Positions 62,691-64,000 of a stretch of DNA of 64,000 bases are shown here, piece by piece. Where the stretch lies: assembly GCF_038051945.1 (NCBI RefSeq), contig NZ_CP150302.1, positions 4,030,001-4,094,000 of the forward strand. Direction: 5' to 3'. Numbering within the stretch: position 1 is the first letter of the stretch; every line of letters begins with the position of its first letter. The notes beneath the pieces were generated by a model. That model saw only the letters and a program-made list of their open reading frames with translations. It was not told where the DNA came from and did no database searches. The stretch is from Paenibacillus sp. FSL H3-0469. GTDB taxonomy: Bacteria; Bacillota; Bacilli; Paenibacillales; Paenibacillaceae. The position numbers and the translations under genes are program-made.

Positions 62691-63659
62691 GTGAAGAAGA
62701 GACATACATCCATAATCGGCGCGTATATTTTGGCCGTTCTGGCAGGTGTGATCTGGCATGCCGGAGGGGTCAGCGCTGAGGATACGATCAAGCTCACCGT
62801 CAACTCGCATACGACCAGTACGGCAACCATGAACAACATGCAGCCGGGAGATACAATGGCTTCGGATTATAAGATAATCAATGACGGAAATGCCCCGTTC
62901 GATTATGCAGTTGCCTTCCAGTTCCGCTCCGGGGACGCAGATCTGTACAATATCCTGCAAATGACTCTGCAAAAAGAGGGAGTAATCCTCTATTCAGGGG
63001 TAATGAGCGAGGCCCCGGGTGTGGTGACCATCGGCTCGCTTGCCGGAGGGGAAGCGGAAGCTATCGAAATGAAGGTGTTGTTCCCGCCGGAGGCAGGCAA
63101 CGAGTTCCAGGAGAAGACGGTGAGCGTCGCCTTTGAATTCACAGCTACAGCGGATCCTGCGCCTACAACCGTGCCAACCTCCTCACCGCAACCGACGGCT
63201 GAGCCAGCGGCTTCAGCTACACCTTTACCCGGGTCAACACCGGACACCACGGTCAGTCCCGGCAGTACGCCAGCAGCAACAAGTGCCCCTACGGATTCAA
63301 CAGCAGGCACAGTCTCTCCTAGCGTTACACCATCGCCATCACCAGCAGCGACAGCAACACCGTCTGCGGGTGGAGTAACTGTAAGTGAAGAGCCTGTTCC
63401 GCTAGGCGGAGGGGAAGAGGATGGCGGCAACCGCCCGTCCGCAACCCCGGATTCCGGAGCCGCTGCACTTGGCAGCACACCTGCCCCTTCACCAGGGAAA
63501 GAGGTCAACCTCACAGACGACACGCTTCCGCTGGGAGGGCCGGAGGAAGACGGCAGACTGCCGGACACAGCCAGCCCTTGGTACAATCTGATTGCGGCCA
63601 GCCTGGTTGTCGCCATGATCAGTGTGCTTGTGCTCCGCAGGCTGGGCCAGAAGAAGTAA
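62691..63659 (+). CDS. TasA/camelysin-like surface protein with LPDTA sorting signal
   Basis: A 322-residue exported protein. Signal peptide (VKKRHTSIIGAYILAVLAGV..., cleavage near VSA), then a domain of about 150 residues like TasA/CalY (TVNSHTTSTATMNNMQPGDT, YKIINDGNAPFDYAVAFQF, KVLFPPEAGNEFQ). A Pro/Thr/Ser/Ala-rich stalk with two PLGG(G/P)EEDG repeats follows, then LPDTA, a hydrophobic helix and a basic tail. LPxTA signals are typical of class D sortases, and a sortase gene follows directly. The start is GTG 62691 (AAGGGG eight bases upstream). Confidence 0.82.
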   Translation: MKKRHTSIIGAYILAVLAGVIWHAGGVSAEDTIKLTVNSHTTSTATMNNMQPGDTMASDYKIINDGNAPFDYAVAFQFRSGDADLYNILQMTLQKEGVILYSGVMSEAPGVVTIGSLAGGEAEAIEMKVLFPPEAGNEFQEKTVSVAFEFTATADPAPTTVPTSSPQPTAEPAASATPLPGSTPDTTVSPGSTPAATSAPTDSTAGTVSPSVTPSPSPAATATPSAGGVTVSEEPVPLGGGEEDGGNRPSATPDSGAAALGSTPAPSPGKEVNLTDDTLPLGGPEEDGRLPDTASPWYNLIAASLVVAMISVLVLRRLGQKK

Positions 63660-63689
63660 CTTTATGTAGATGTAAGGAGGAGAGAGAGC

Positions 63690-64000
63690 ATGAAGATGCG
63701 CAGCGGATTCACTTTAGCCGTCAAGCTGATCTTCCTGCTCTCCTTGTGCGTTATGGTGTATTCCGCCTTCCAGATCCTCAAAGCGCCCGCCGAAGCCCGC
63801 GAAGCCCTGAGAATCTGGGACAAAAAGAGGGAGGAAGCCCAGCTTCCCGTAACTTCCGAAGAAGAAATGCCGCTTCCTGAAGGTATGGTTAGCAGCGCAG
63901 AATCACCAAAAGGCGACAAACCTGCTTATATAGCGGGCGAAGTAATTGGAGAGATCTATTTCCCTAAGCTGGATAAGCGGGTTGCGATTCTGGAGGGAAC
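63690..64000 (+). CDS. Sortase, class D-like, N-terminal part (runs off the window)
   Basis: An open frame from ATG 63690 (AAGGAGG upstream) continues past the end of the window for at least 103 codons. It starts with a single membrane anchor (KLIFLLSLCVMVYSAFQIL) and a charged spacer, then reaches GEVIGEIYFPKLDKRVAILEG, the first strand of a sortase catalytic domain. The catalytic His, Cys and Arg would lie beyond the window. It is 30 bases after the LPDTA protein, its likely substrate. Confidence 0.85.
   Translation, partial: MKMRSGFTLAVKLIFLLSLCVMVYSAFQILKAPAEAREALRIWDKKREEAQLPVTSEEEMPLPEGMVSSAESPKGDKPAYIAGEVIGEIYFPKLDKRVAILEG

Overview
The window reads as a chromosomal stretch of a Paenibacillus-like Firmicute. 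Support comes from strong AGGAGG-type ribosome binding sites, common GTG/TTG starts, MprF, the MhqR quinone regulon, futalosine-pathway menaquinone genes, a class D sortase, and protein sequences that look like that genus. The assignment is inference, as no rRNA or other marker is present. Most genes have a fairly high GC content. The block 13387-21400 is clearly more AT-rich and is probably acquired.

Layout. 94-2705: ECF-transporter ATPase, then an ATPase fused to its EcfT membrane subunit. 3290-10052: secreted hypothetical, mprF, FlxA-like protein, EamA exporter, Bcr/CflA exporter. 10663-13287: quinone/electrophile detoxification operon (mhqD, mhqO, mhqP) and its MarR repressor, with two matching operators. 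13387-21196: RiPP-type locus with a 48-residue precursor, a radical SAM/SPASM maturase, an M50 membrane protease, an OmpR-type regulator, an ABC exporter, a histidine kinase and a LytTR regulator. 21532-23060: mqnB-mqnD. 23142-24774: methyltransferase and a nuclease-like/winged-helix orphan. 25152-28984: potABCD. 29270-30382: FUSC/ArAE membrane protein. 30906-39348: eight-gene operon that could mineralise cyanuric acid (biuret hydrolase, ABC uptake, ring-opening amidohydrolase, cupin, PucR, allophanate hydrolase). 39857-41671: cyclic-di-GMP-I riboswitch followed by a FapA/DUF342 protein. 41700-46685: aldo/keto reductase, hcp with divergent Crp/Fnr regulator, aldehyde dehydrogenase. 47041-50536: small membrane protein and a GGDEF-EAL sensor. 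50756-60382: LacI regulators around an alpha-glucoside ABC importer and a fused GH65 phosphorylase/beta-phosphoglucomutase. 60692-61702: luciferase-like monooxygenase. 62691-64000: TasA/camelysin-like surface protein with an LPDTA sorting signal and the start of its sortase.

Two things stand out. One is the RiPP locus, whose precursor is too short to be found by ordinary ORF calling and ends in a two-cysteine core (GFGCPNGWFGAYCH). The other is a set of sequence-unrelated short-motif arrays in intergenic spacers. Five of the seven sites lie between convergent genes. Most share a period of about 51-52 bp, and several are built as direct copies followed by inverted copies. I know of no described element with this architecture.

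No tRNA, rRNA, transposase, prophage or CRISPR-Cas genes were seen.
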